Source of the DNA: Klenkia marina
GTDB taxonomy: Bacteria; Actinomycetota; Actinomycetes; Mycobacteriales; Geodermatophilaceae
Direction: 5' to 3'
Assembly (NCBI RefSeq): GCF_900101025.1
Contig: NZ_FMUH01000001.1
Coordinates: 806,001 to 870,000 of the forward strand
DNA length: 64,000 nt
Part shown: piece by piece, positions 7,601 to 13,953 of the stretch
Layout of the letters: the number at the start of each line of letters is the position of its first letter
Position numbering within the stretch: position 1 is the stretch's first letter
Notes under the pieces: model-generated
Databases searched by the model: none
What the model was told of the DNA's origin: nothing
Seen by the model: the letters and a program-made list of their open reading frames with translations, nothing else
Position numbers and translations under genes: made by a program

Positions 7601-10600
7601 CAGCCCGTCGCCGAGCCCGTGCCTCCACGGCGGCGGCGTGCTCCTCGGTCCCCGGAGCCGTCTGCAGCTTCTCGTCCTGCTCGGTCGCCCGGAGCCGAGC
7701 GAGCGTCTCGACGGAACCGTCGACCAGCTGCACGGCGCTGGGCTCGTTGACCCAGCTGGCGAACGCCTCCGCGGGGATGAGCTCCTCACCCTTCACCCGA
7801 GCCAGAGCGCCGGCCCGTCGGGCGTCGACCCACCCCTGGGCCGCATCCCAGACGAGCGTCGGTGCACCGTCCACGCGACGCCGGGCGAGCCCGGGCGCGG
7901 CGATCTCGTGCGTGCCCGGGTCGAGCGTGGCCCGCTGCGCCAACCAATGGGATGAAGGCCCCGCCTGCCCGACATCGGGGTCGGTCAGGGCCATGAGCAG
8001 GTCACCGAGGAACCTCGAGGTCGCCGGGGTCAGAGGTCCGTCGTCGAGGTGGAACGCGCCCACGGTCCACATCTGCAGGGGCCGATCGGGGTCCGTACGC
8101 GCCCAGGGGTTCAGGCCGGTGTTGACCCGCACCGAGGACCCGTCGGCCAGCAGGAGCACCTGTCCGGGCAGGACGCCGTCCGCGCCCTCCCACAGGACGG
8201 CGGGGTCCGCCTCGGCGAGGACGTGCTGCCATGCGGCACCGCCGTCCGCCCCGACGGCGAGCGGCCCGGTCAGCGCTGGCGGTTGCGCAACCTCGCCCGG
8301 TCCTCCGAGGTCGCCGACATGCCCAGCTCCCGGCCCTCCTGGTTGCGGCACATCTCCAGCAGGCGTTCCGGGCTCGGCAGCGTCGTCCCCTTCAACCGGG
8401 CCAGTTCCTCCGCCTGCTCCCGCGTGGCCGGCTCCAGCAGCACGTACGGGTCCTCGTCCGCCTGGTGCGCGATCTCGCTCGCGCTCACCGGGTCCCAGAT
8501 CCAGGTGTGGCTCGGTACGTCGAACAAGATCGTCTCCTGCCCCCCGTCCACCACCCAGTGGCTGGCCAGGATCTGCTTGGTCCCCAGCTTCCGCCAGGTC
8601 GCTATCCGATAGGTGAAGACCTTCTCTTCTTCCCGTTGTTCGGCCTCCAGCTGCACCAGCATGTCCAGACGCTCCGGTCCCGGGTCGTCTGGAAGCTCCT
8701 GGTATGAGGCCGTCGGAAGCCCGGCGCGCTGGTCCATCACCCGGAACCTCTCCCACATGGCCCGGTCCTTCTGCCGGGTCCGTTCCCACAGAGGCCACCC
8801 CGGGTGATTCGGGTCCGTCATCGTTGCTCTCCTTCGGTGCCGACGTGGCGGGTGTCGTCTGAGCGCCCAGGGCGTCAGCTATGTGCTGTGCGGTCTCAGC
8901 CGAGACCTTCGCTCGCATCAAGGCCGCGGCTACGGACCCGAATTTGCTTTCCGCGGTGGCCAGGAATGCCGCGGCAAGGCGAGGTTCCTTCTTGAAGATC
9001 TGTGTCGGCCCATTGGCTTTCACCGGCCCGAGTAGGTCCAGACCTGCAGGGAGATGCGCCTCTACCCCTTCGGCTCGGACGATGTCCAGGATCCTGCCGA
9101 GCGCAACCACCCGTTCGAACGGGTCGCCCTTCGTGAAGCGCAGGGTCTCGTAGAAGTCATGGGTCCGCTTGCCGACGGCCCAGGACTGCGGGGTCGGGAA
9201 CTGCATCTCCACCCGCTGGCCTGTCGTGGCGTGCGTCATCACGACCAGCAGTCCGTGGTGCCGGTTGCCGATGGCCCAGGTGTTGCGCCAGTCGTCGTGG
9301 GTCTCGCCGGGACCCGGGTCCTCAGGAGCAGCCCATCCGAGTGCCCGGAAGGCCCGCAGCGCCTCCAGCACGGATTCGCCGTAGCGGTCGGGGTCGATCT
9401 GCAGCGAGAACCGCACGAGGTCGTCCATCGACCAGATCGACGCGGCGAAGGTCGAACCACCCTGGATCGACGGCTGGATCTTCCTGGCTGCCGACTCCAG
9501 GCTCTTGACCGCGTTGACCAGTCCCACGGCCTCGGGCGCGGGCAGCCCCTGCTCCTGCAGCCGGGCGAAGACATCCACCATCTGGTCCTGCACCAGGTCA
9601 GCCCACACCTGGCCGTGCGCCACCGCCTCCATCAGGTACCGCCGCAGCGGCTCCGGCATGCCGTCGTACAGCTCCTGCTCCGGCGTGGGCGGAGGGACGG
9701 GCGGGTCTCCTGCACCGTTTTCGGGAGCGGACGTCGGCCCGGTCTGCGGGACACCGGAGTCGGACCCCGGACCGGCCGTTACGCCGGTGGGCTCACCAGA
9801 ACCGAGCCCGGGCTCACCATCGAGGCGTCCTCCGGGTGCAGGAACAGCCCGACTTGCACCCCCGCTGGTGTCTGACGGGTGTGCAGATCGAAGGAGCGGA
9901 TGCGGACCGGCGTCCCGTTCGCCTCGACGTGCAGCGTCGTCCCCGTCACCGGGACGTCGCCCTCCTCCAGGATCCCCACGGCCGTCGGCCCCATCCCCGT
10001 GAGCTGGAACGTCCTGGCCACGGTGAAGCGCACCGGCACCGTCATCGTTCGTCCTTCCCTCGCCGGACGTCATCCCGGCCCGCTGCGCCGACCCCGAACT
10101 CTCCGTGTCGGTCCTGATCCTCGCGCCGCCCCCGGTCGGTGCCGCGACGCGGGCTGCTTTGCGGCCGGCGATCTCGCGCAGCGCGTACTCGCGGGCTCGG
10201 ACCCGCGACGTCCGTTGCGACTCGGTCTGCGCCGACTGGTGCAGCAAGGCCTGCTCGACGTCGGACCGGCTGACCGGGCCGCCACCGCCCGTCGCCGCGA
10301 TCGCCGTGAGGTCAGCCGCCAGCCGGTCGAGCGACGCCTCGATCCGGTCGGCGCGAGCGGGCGCCACCGCGACGGTCTCCGTCGGCGTCACCTCTGCCGC
10401 CGGGTCGACCGAGGTCCCCGCCTCCGCTGCGGGGTCGGACGGTTTCCCGGTCGGTGCCGCGGTCGCCGGACCGGACGTCGACTCCGCGTCGGCCGTCACC
10501 GAACCCGGCCGGGGGGTGCCCGTCGGGGCCGCGCTCGTCGTCGGGCCCTCGGCCTGAGCTGCTGCCGCCGACGCCTGCGCCGACGTGGCCTGCGCCGACG

Positions 10601-12476
10601 CGGCCGGGGCTGAGGTGGGAGCAGCCCCCACCGGGCTTCCCTGGGCCGCGACGGGTGCGGTATCGACCGGGGCGGACGACTGCGCCGCGGGGGACGTCGA
10701 CCCGGCAGCTCCTGGCTCCTCGGTGGTCGAGTGCGCGTCGGCGGGGGCCAGGCCGGCTCCCGTCGCCCCCGCCCCGCGCTCGGTCGGGGACGCGTGCGCG
10801 CTCCCCTGCGTCTGACCCGACGAGGACGACGACGCCGAGCCCGTCGACGATCCGGGCGAGGCCGACTGGCTCGCGGGCGACTGGATCGAGGACGGCGAGG
10901 AGGACGACGGTGCGGGGGCCACGGACGCCGACGCCGGACCGGCCGCCGCACTCGACCCGACCGGAGTGGCCGCGACCGGGGCGAAGGAGACCGGGGCGGA
11001 GGAGACCGGAGCGGAGGAGACCGGAGCTGCCACGGCCGGGGCTGCGGGCGGCGACGTCGTGGTGGTCGGGGACGCGGTGGCAGCGGCCGGCTGGGCGGCG
11101 AGCGGAGAACCGGTCGTCGTCCCCGCCGTGGTGGAACTGCCCCCGGTGGCCGCCGCAGCCGTCATCCGCCCGGTCGCGGGGGTCGACGACGGTGCCGTGC
11201 TCGACGGTGCGGTGCCGGTCACGCCGCGCGCTGGTGACGTCCTCCCGTGGACGTCCGTGCCGGGCGTCGTCGTCACGGACGTCGTCCCCGCGGCGGACGC
11301 GGCCCCCGCAGCGGTCGTCGTGCCCTGCTGCGCCAGGTGCCCGGCCAACGCGTCGACGTGCACCTGGGCCAGGGTCTGGACCGGGTGCACGGCGGCGTAG
11401 AGCACGGCCGGGTTGGTCGGGCTGACCGTGCCGTACCGGCCCATCGCGCCCAGGGCCGCCATCCCGAAGACGGACCCGTCGAGCGCCGGGAACCCCTGCC
11501 CGGTCAGCAGGCTCGCCGCGATGCCACCGGCCGGTGACGCGACCGCGTTGGTGCCCGCGGTGGCGGCGAGCCCACCCGTGTGCCGGATCCCGAAGTTGCC
11601 GGTGCGGGCCAGCCGTCCCCCGTCGGCGCCCAGACCGGCGACGGCGCTGACCCGTGGTGACCGGCGCAGGCGGGCGAACACCGGCGCGACCAGCCCGGCA
11701 CCGGCCGCTCCGCCGAACCCGCCCCCCAGGCCGGCCTGCACCGTCGAGAGCACGTTCCAGTCGGTGCGGCTGCCGTCGGCCATCTGCCACGCCTGGGTGG
11801 TGACGTCGATGACGAGCTCCTCGAGCACCTCCTCGGCGATCTCGTACGCGAGGTGCCGCCCGGTCGAGTGCGCCGCGACCCGGCCGGCGAGCGCGACCGT
11901 CTGCTCGGTGACGGCGCGGCGCACCCCCTCCACGAGCGCCTTGCGGCCGGCGGCCTCGGCCAGCTTGTCCAGCGCAGCGATGACCGCCTGCCGGGCCGTG
12001 CTCGCGATGGGCCCGAGCCCCGCCAAGGACAGTCCCCCGGCCCAGGCCATGACGACCGCGATGACCGCCGCCATCGCGGCCACCGCGACGGCCACGTTGA
12101 CCGACACCTTCGCGTACTGCAGCTCGACCCCGAACCCGCTGGTCTGCTGCGCGATGGCCACCGCGTTCTGGATGTGGCCGGGCAAGCCGAACTCCGGCGA
12201 CCCGAGCAGCTTGCGGGCCAGGTCGTCGAACCCCTCCGCAGCCGGGGCGTCCCAGGCAGCGAGGAGGTCGGCCGCTGCTGCCTGCAGCCCCTCGGACGCC
12301 GCGCCCAGGCCGTCGGCCAGGTCGATCCACTCCTGGGACAGCTCCCAGACCGCCGTCTCGCTGCCCTCGGGCCAGGCCGACCCGGCGAAGATCATCGACA
12401 GCAGGTCGTTCCAAATGCCGTCACCGTCGGCGCCCAGCCACATGAAGGGGTTGACGACGTCGTCGGGGTGCTCCAT
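4593..12476 (-). CDS. Giant WXG100-type polymorphic toxin frame
   Basis: A single open frame of 2627 codons from ATG 12476 (a GTG at 12479 is also in frame; CCGGAG precedes both) to TAG 4593. Residues 1-120 are a helical WXG100/CpnT-like N-terminal domain, 126-155 a hydrophobic helix, and 380-780 a Ser/Thr/Ala/Pro linker. Residues 940-1214 resemble RelA/SpoT synthetases (DDLVRF 1018, EMQFPTP 1090, HDFYETLR 1106). About 1405-1975 end in a papain fold (C1828 in NNCGDC, H1934 in GHWFN, D1949 in WIDGQ). About 2010-2230 look like a YwqJ-type deaminase (H2138 and E2143 in HGRCAE, C2208 and C2211 in PPCSTC). About 2230-2627 are unassigned. Residues 811-899 and 1219-1403 are shadows of two genes in another frame, with poor codon bias in this frame. 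Either this is one polypeptide with nested genes, or a gene string joined by lost stops. Export by an ESX/type VII system is inferred. Confidence 0.7.
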   Translation of the reverse strand: MEHPDDVVNPFMWLGADGDGIWNDLLSMIFAGSAWPEGSETAVWELSQEWIDLADGLGAASEGLQAAAADLLAAWDAPAAEGFDDLARKLLGSPEFGLPGHIQNAVAIAQQTSGFGVELQYAKVSVNVAVAVAAMAAVIAVVMAWAGGLSLAGLGPIASTARQAVIAALDKLAEAAGRKALVEGVRRAVTEQTVALAGRVAAHSTGRHLAYEIAEEVLEELVIDVTTQAWQMADGSRTDWNVLSTVQAGLGGGFGGAAGAGLVAPVFARLRRSPRVSAVAGLGADGGRLARTGNFGIRHTGGLAATAGTNAVASPAGGIAASLLTGQGFPALDGSVFGMAALGAMGRYGTVSPTNPAVLYAAVHPVQTLAQVHVDALAGHLAQQGTTTAAGAASAAGTTSVTTTPGTDVHGRTSPARGVTGTAPSSTAPSSTPATGRMTAAAATGGSSTTAGTTTGSPLAAQPAAATASPTTTTSPPAAPAVAAPVSSAPVSSAPVSFAPVAATPVGSSAAAGPASASVAPAPSSSSPSSIQSPASQSASPGSSTGSASSSSSGQTQGSAHASPTERGAGATGAGLAPADAHSTTEEPGAAGSTSPAAQSSAPVDTAPVAAQGSPVGAAPTSAPAASAQATSAQASAAAAQAEGPTTSAAPTGTPRPGSVTADAESTSGPATAAPTGKPSDPAAEAGTSVDPAAEVTPTETVAVAPARADRIEASLDRLAADLTAIAATGGGGPVSRSDVEQALLHQSAQTESQRTSRVRAREYALREIAGRKAARVAAPTGGGARIRTDTESSGSAQRAGMTSGEGRTNDDGAGALHRGQDVPAHGDGADGRGDPGGGRRPGDGDDAARRGERDAGPHPLLRSAHPSDTSGGASRAVPAPGGRLDGEPGLGSGEPTGVTAGPGSDSGVPQTGPTSAPENGAGDPPVPPPTPEQELYDGMPEPLRRYLMEAVAHGQVWADLVQDQMVDVFARLQEQGLPAPEAVGLVNAVKSLESAARKIQPSIQGGSTFAASIWSMDDLVRFSLQIDPDRYGESVLEALRAFRALGWAAPEDPGPGETHDDWRNTWAIGNRHHGLLVVMTHATTGQRVEMQFPTPQSWAVGKRTHDFYETLRFTKGDPFERVVALGRILDIVRAEGVEAHLPAGLDLLGPVKANGPTQIFKKEPRLAAAFLATAESKFGSVAAALMRAKVSAETAQHIADALGAQTTPATSAPKESNDDGPESPGVASVGTDPAEGPGHVGEVPGDGPARRASDGLIPGASRRPGTGASGHAGAAGGRTTGRREGLHLSDSDLAEAGDQADPGQPLGGGRGAGDDLVRRTEPHLDLGPGERERDRAPGGRGPVRAAGAGHAGAGGGTGPVEGDDAAEPGTPAGDVPQPGGPGAGHVGDLGGPGEVAQPPALTGPLAVGADGGAAWQHVLAEADPAVLWEGADGVLPGQVLLLADGSSVRVNTGLNPWARTDPDRPLQMWTVGAFHLDDGPLTPATSRFLGDLLMALTDPDVGQAGPSSHWLAQRATLDPGTHEIAAPGLARRRVDGAPTLVWDAAQGWVDARRAGALARVKGEELIPAEAFASWVNEPSAVQLVDGSVETLARLRATEQDEKLQTAPGTEEHAAAVEARARRRAELRRQAEKWMTDAVAPAVAQFVDQGVQPLAESNGRVLVELDHGDLAVVTVSVAENDALAGSRPGLQQAGTTSDIGQLRNELAAYPAYKGAVDSLTKALQQGAVRQFRVQGVLADDGFVGMRVTEFEVARPAHDEPGVLRTDVEPQRHIDPGFWTREAMRRAVAGWTPSSVSEAVENALRWLPFVNPHHARFPVARWTPWSNNCGDCSRAVADLLHGRDARAAFGDNGGRVLDDHVIWGTDPGELNEMWRWAGIQPGWHWWGLESATFSTDFTDDADARIGAALASLPEGTVAIVLLGWADPTGHWDGGHWFNAAVTEDGVEWIDGQTADHHAWPPPYTTPYSGYSVITRAQGSDVWVDLFLDGGQVGGGPGSGGAASAVESGGRRSRDVSLLVDYLHRNGRTGAPLLTFDLDAGQLDEGGDPAVAASLSARALSAALADAVVAMAAGSVGNVRAVARQVSPAAAALVSPDGEVTVSTSMRTAGAAEHAREPDLHPVMAAALDRIDPEHRGPGHGRCAEVAVLSDALWQFEADAVNQAQWADAESLRLAAVAHVARSTISVSRLVVDHRRAEDVRFRFEDFPPCSTCEHLVGPGSVFGAAIVPSRVAPLEQPVADWVPVERRVHPGSVVQRDAPVETGGRERPIEAWPPTAFSRGPPGTSAPADLYGGMLADERRTVDAITRSVALKAVELGIPVPTPSDVRQALRHLAADDHLLVDWASVARALGSGHTGSIGELGDEHVRRARFALDPEIIAALSRLVSGRGVRDSDVTLVMHEVVESALRASHPATPHRLLHAAANAEFDWERVMAREDVDPADGRTPTASPQPTDASFAARITNATGDWPEEDDELRPSSTRVENWADGAGSTSMTTVPVDSPGGERRWVAARWVETSRDQRDVLVLAELPGHPFWWSTPEALTQLIDRAREALHPDPDRWATMIVLGERIDRLGRRVMAQLAVSPTNGGGVEATGEVRVLPPAEVLLARSALRLDPGQSTGCGGAPVA
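8270..8821 (-). CDS. Out-of-frame gene nested in toxin frame, 183 residues
   Basis: Hypothetical 183-residue soluble protein, read in a different frame of the same strand as the surrounding toxin frame. Reality is supported by GAAGGAGAG 5 bases before ATG 8821, strongly G/C-rich third positions (the toxin frame loses that bias here), and a balanced composition with many Trp, Lys, Tyr, Ile and Glu residues. Recognisable stretches are PNHPGWPLWERTRQKDRAMW at the start, a charged helix EAEQREEEKVFTYRIATWR, and HTWIWDPVSASEIAHQADED. There is no signal peptide or membrane segment and I know no family. It sits directly before the papain-fold/deaminase part of the toxin and may be a cognate immunity or chaperone protein (inference). 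Confidence 0.72.
   Translation of the reverse strand: MTDPNHPGWPLWERTRQKDRAMWERFRVMDQRAGLPTASYQELPDDPGPERLDMLVQLEAEQREEEKVFTYRIATWRKLGTKQILASHWVVDGGQETILFDVPSHTWIWDPVSASEIAHQADEDPYVLLEPATREQAEELARLKGTTLPSPERLLEMCRNQEGRELGMSATSEDRARLRNRQR
9779..10045 (-). CDS. Out-of-frame nested gene, EF-Tu domain 2-like small protein
   Basis: An 88-residue protein read in another frame of the same strand as the toxin frame. GAGGGAAGG lies 7 bases before ATG 10045 and the gene ends with TAA. The sequence looks like a six-stranded barrel related to domain 2 of translational GTPases: PVRFTVARTFQLTGMGPTAV, ILEEGDVPVTGTTLHV, then a strand with IRSFDLHTR and a final PGSVLV. Third positions are almost all G or C in this frame, and only about half in the toxin frame, so selection acts here. 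It sits immediately upstream of the RelA/SpoT-like module. An immunity or accessory role is possible but unproven; the fold assignment is from motif resemblance only. Confidence 0.7.
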   Translation of the reverse strand: MTVPVRFTVARTFQLTGMGPTAVGILEEGDVPVTGTTLHVEANGTPVRIRSFDLHTRQTPAGVQVGLFLHPEDASMVSPGSVLVSPPA

Positions 12477-12500
12477 CACCTGCTCCGGCGGACCACGGCG

Positions 12501-12905
12501 TCAGCGGCGGCCGCGGAGCTGGTCGTCGACGATCGAGGCGACCTGCTCGTCGTCGCCGTTCAGCATCGCCCGCACCTGCTCGCCGTCGGCGACCTCGGAC
12601 ATGATCTCGACGACGCGGTCCTCCGCCGTCCACACGGCGTGCTCGATGGTCTCGGTGATGAGGTCGGCCAGCGCCCGGGCGTCCTGGTTGCGGTAGATGC
12701 GCGGGTCCAGGTCGAGCCGGACGACGCGGCCCTGCGGGCCGACCGTCACCGACACGAGGCCGTCGGGCGAGGTCTCCGTCGCCTGCACCGCACGGGCGCG
12801 GCGTGCGAGCTCGGGCCCCTGCTCGACCAGCTTGCCGAGCTTGACCTGCAGCTGCTCGGAGTAGGCGCGGAAGCCGTCGAGCTCACTGCGGTCGGGCGCG
12901 GTCAC
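12501..12905 (-). CDS. YbaB/EbfC-like protein of ESX locus
   Basis: A 134-residue protein resembling the YbaB/EbfC nucleoid-associated family, versions of which are common beside WXG100 and ESX genes in actinobacteria. An N-terminal helix (LDGFRAYSEQLQVKLGKLVE) is followed by the family-like block SPDGLVSVTVGPQGRVVRLD (about residues 47-66). A second helix (ARALADLITETIEHAV) and an acidic tail follow. The GTG at 12905 has GAGAGGAGC 7 bases upstream. The toxin gene starts about 25 bp downstream, so the two are an operon and this protein is probably produced together with the toxin, perhaps as a chaperone or regulator (inference). Confidence 0.75.
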   Translation of the reverse strand: MTAPDRSELDGFRAYSEQLQVKLGKLVEQGPELARRARAVQATETSPDGLVSVTVGPQGRVVRLDLDPRIYRNQDARALADLITETIEHAVWTAEDRVVEIMSEVADGEQVRAMLNGDDEQVASIVDDQLRGRR

Positions 12906-13044
12906 GGCACTGCTCCTCTCAGGAGGGCTGAGGTCGGTGGGGCGCCACCGTAACCGGTGCTGCCCGGGTCCGGATCCCCGTCACCGGGTGGACATGCCGC
13001 CTGAGCTGCGCGTACGTAGTTGTCCACAGGCACCGGTCCGCAGC

Positions 13045-13073
13045 TTGGGGATGTCGTCCGGGCCCCCTAGGCT
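13045..13073 (+). promoter_or_regulatory. Putative sigma70-type promoter
   Basis: TTGGGG (13045-13050), 17 bases, then TAGGCT (13068-13073). It lies 39 bp upstream of the ATG at 13113 in the 207-bp divergent region, leaving room for the AAGGAGGAGG ribosome site at about 13099-13108. It would drive the ESX-substrate pair at 13113-15927. Confidence 0.5.
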
Positions 13074-13112
13074 CGGCGAACCCGAGGCACCAGCAGCGAA
13101 GGAGGAGGACGC

Positions 13113-13952
13113 ATGACGGACGGCACGCGGGTCGACGCCGACGCACTCCTGGAGTTCTCCCACCGCCTCTTCGAGCGGTCGAACGCTTTCGGGCAGTCCT
13201 CCGCGACGGCGCGCATGACCACGTCCGGGGCGAACCTCGGCGGCAGCGGCATGGTGGAGTCCCGGTCCGCAGCGTCGAGCTACGCCGACTCCCAGTTCAT
13301 CACCGGGCAGTTCCTGGACGACGTCCGCGACGGCCTCCTCGCTCTGAGCTACGTCTCCGCGACCGTCGCCGAGCGGTACCGGTACTCCGACGCCGACCAG
13401 GCCGACCAGATGGCCACGGTCGGTGCCGCCTTCGCACCTCCTCCGGGCCAGGCCAGCATCTCGTCGCGGCGCGCCGAGGAGCGAGCTGCGCAGACCACGG
13501 CGTCCGCAGCGAACGCCGAGCAGCAGCGGTACCTGAACCAGCTCGACGCCGGTTCCGCGGGTCGACCAGCCGACCACGAGGAACAGCGCTTCCTCAACCA
13601 GGCCGATGCCGGGCGTCGTCCCGAGCCCGGATCCCGGCACGACCAGTACTCACGGGCAACCGACGAGGTCGCCGCGCACTTCGAGAGCATCGGGCAGTCC
13701 GGCCAGGCGGCCGAGGGCCGTTACGACCCCAGGGCCGGGTACGCCGAGGCCGAGCGGGCCGCGGATCGGCTGTCCGACCAGTTCAACACCCCCTTCGTCG
13801 TCCGGGTCGACGAGCACGGCAACAGCGAGGCGGTGTCGGTGGTCCCGTTGGACCCCGATGCCGAGCCGGATCCGGTTCTGGAGCAGACGGCCGAGGAGTC
13901 GCACGCCCAGCAGGCGGCGGACCTCGACCGTGCACTCGGGGCGAACGGCTGA
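13113..13952 (+). CDS. Putative ESX-secreted helical protein
   Basis: Hypothetical 279-residue protein with an excellent ribosome site (AAGGAGGAGGACGC before ATG). The first about 100 residues are helical with a WXG100/EspC-like layout (ADALLEFSHRLFERSNAFGQ, then SSYADSQFITGQFLDDVRDG). There is no canonical W-x-G. The middle has two imperfect copies of the motif EQQRYLNQLDAGS / EEQRFLNQADAGR (about residues 134 and 154). The C-terminal part is charged, with an acidic end. There is no signal peptide. The next gene begins one base after its stop, so they are coupled. Its position between the toxin/YbaB genes and a PPE-like gene suggests it is a secreted or helper component of the same type VII system (inference). 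Confidence 0.7.
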   Translation: MTDGTRVDADALLEFSHRLFERSNAFGQSSATARMTTSGANLGGSGMVESRSAASSYADSQFITGQFLDDVRDGLLALSYVSATVAERYRYSDADQADQMATVGAAFAPPPGQASISSRRAEERAAQTTASAANAEQQRYLNQLDAGSAGRPADHEEQRFLNQADAGRRPEPGSRHDQYSRATDEVAAHFESIGQSGQAAEGRYDPRAGYAEAERAADRLSDQFNTPFVVRVDEHGNSEAVSVVPLDPDAEPDPVLEQTAEESHAQQAADLDRALGANG

Positions 13953-13953
13953 C

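Noticed and set aside
10312..12414. Second minus-strand frame overlapping the toxin N-terminus
   Set aside because: Arg/Gly-rich throughout with no helix or domain pattern; the toxin frame there carries the WXG100-like domain and a membrane helix.
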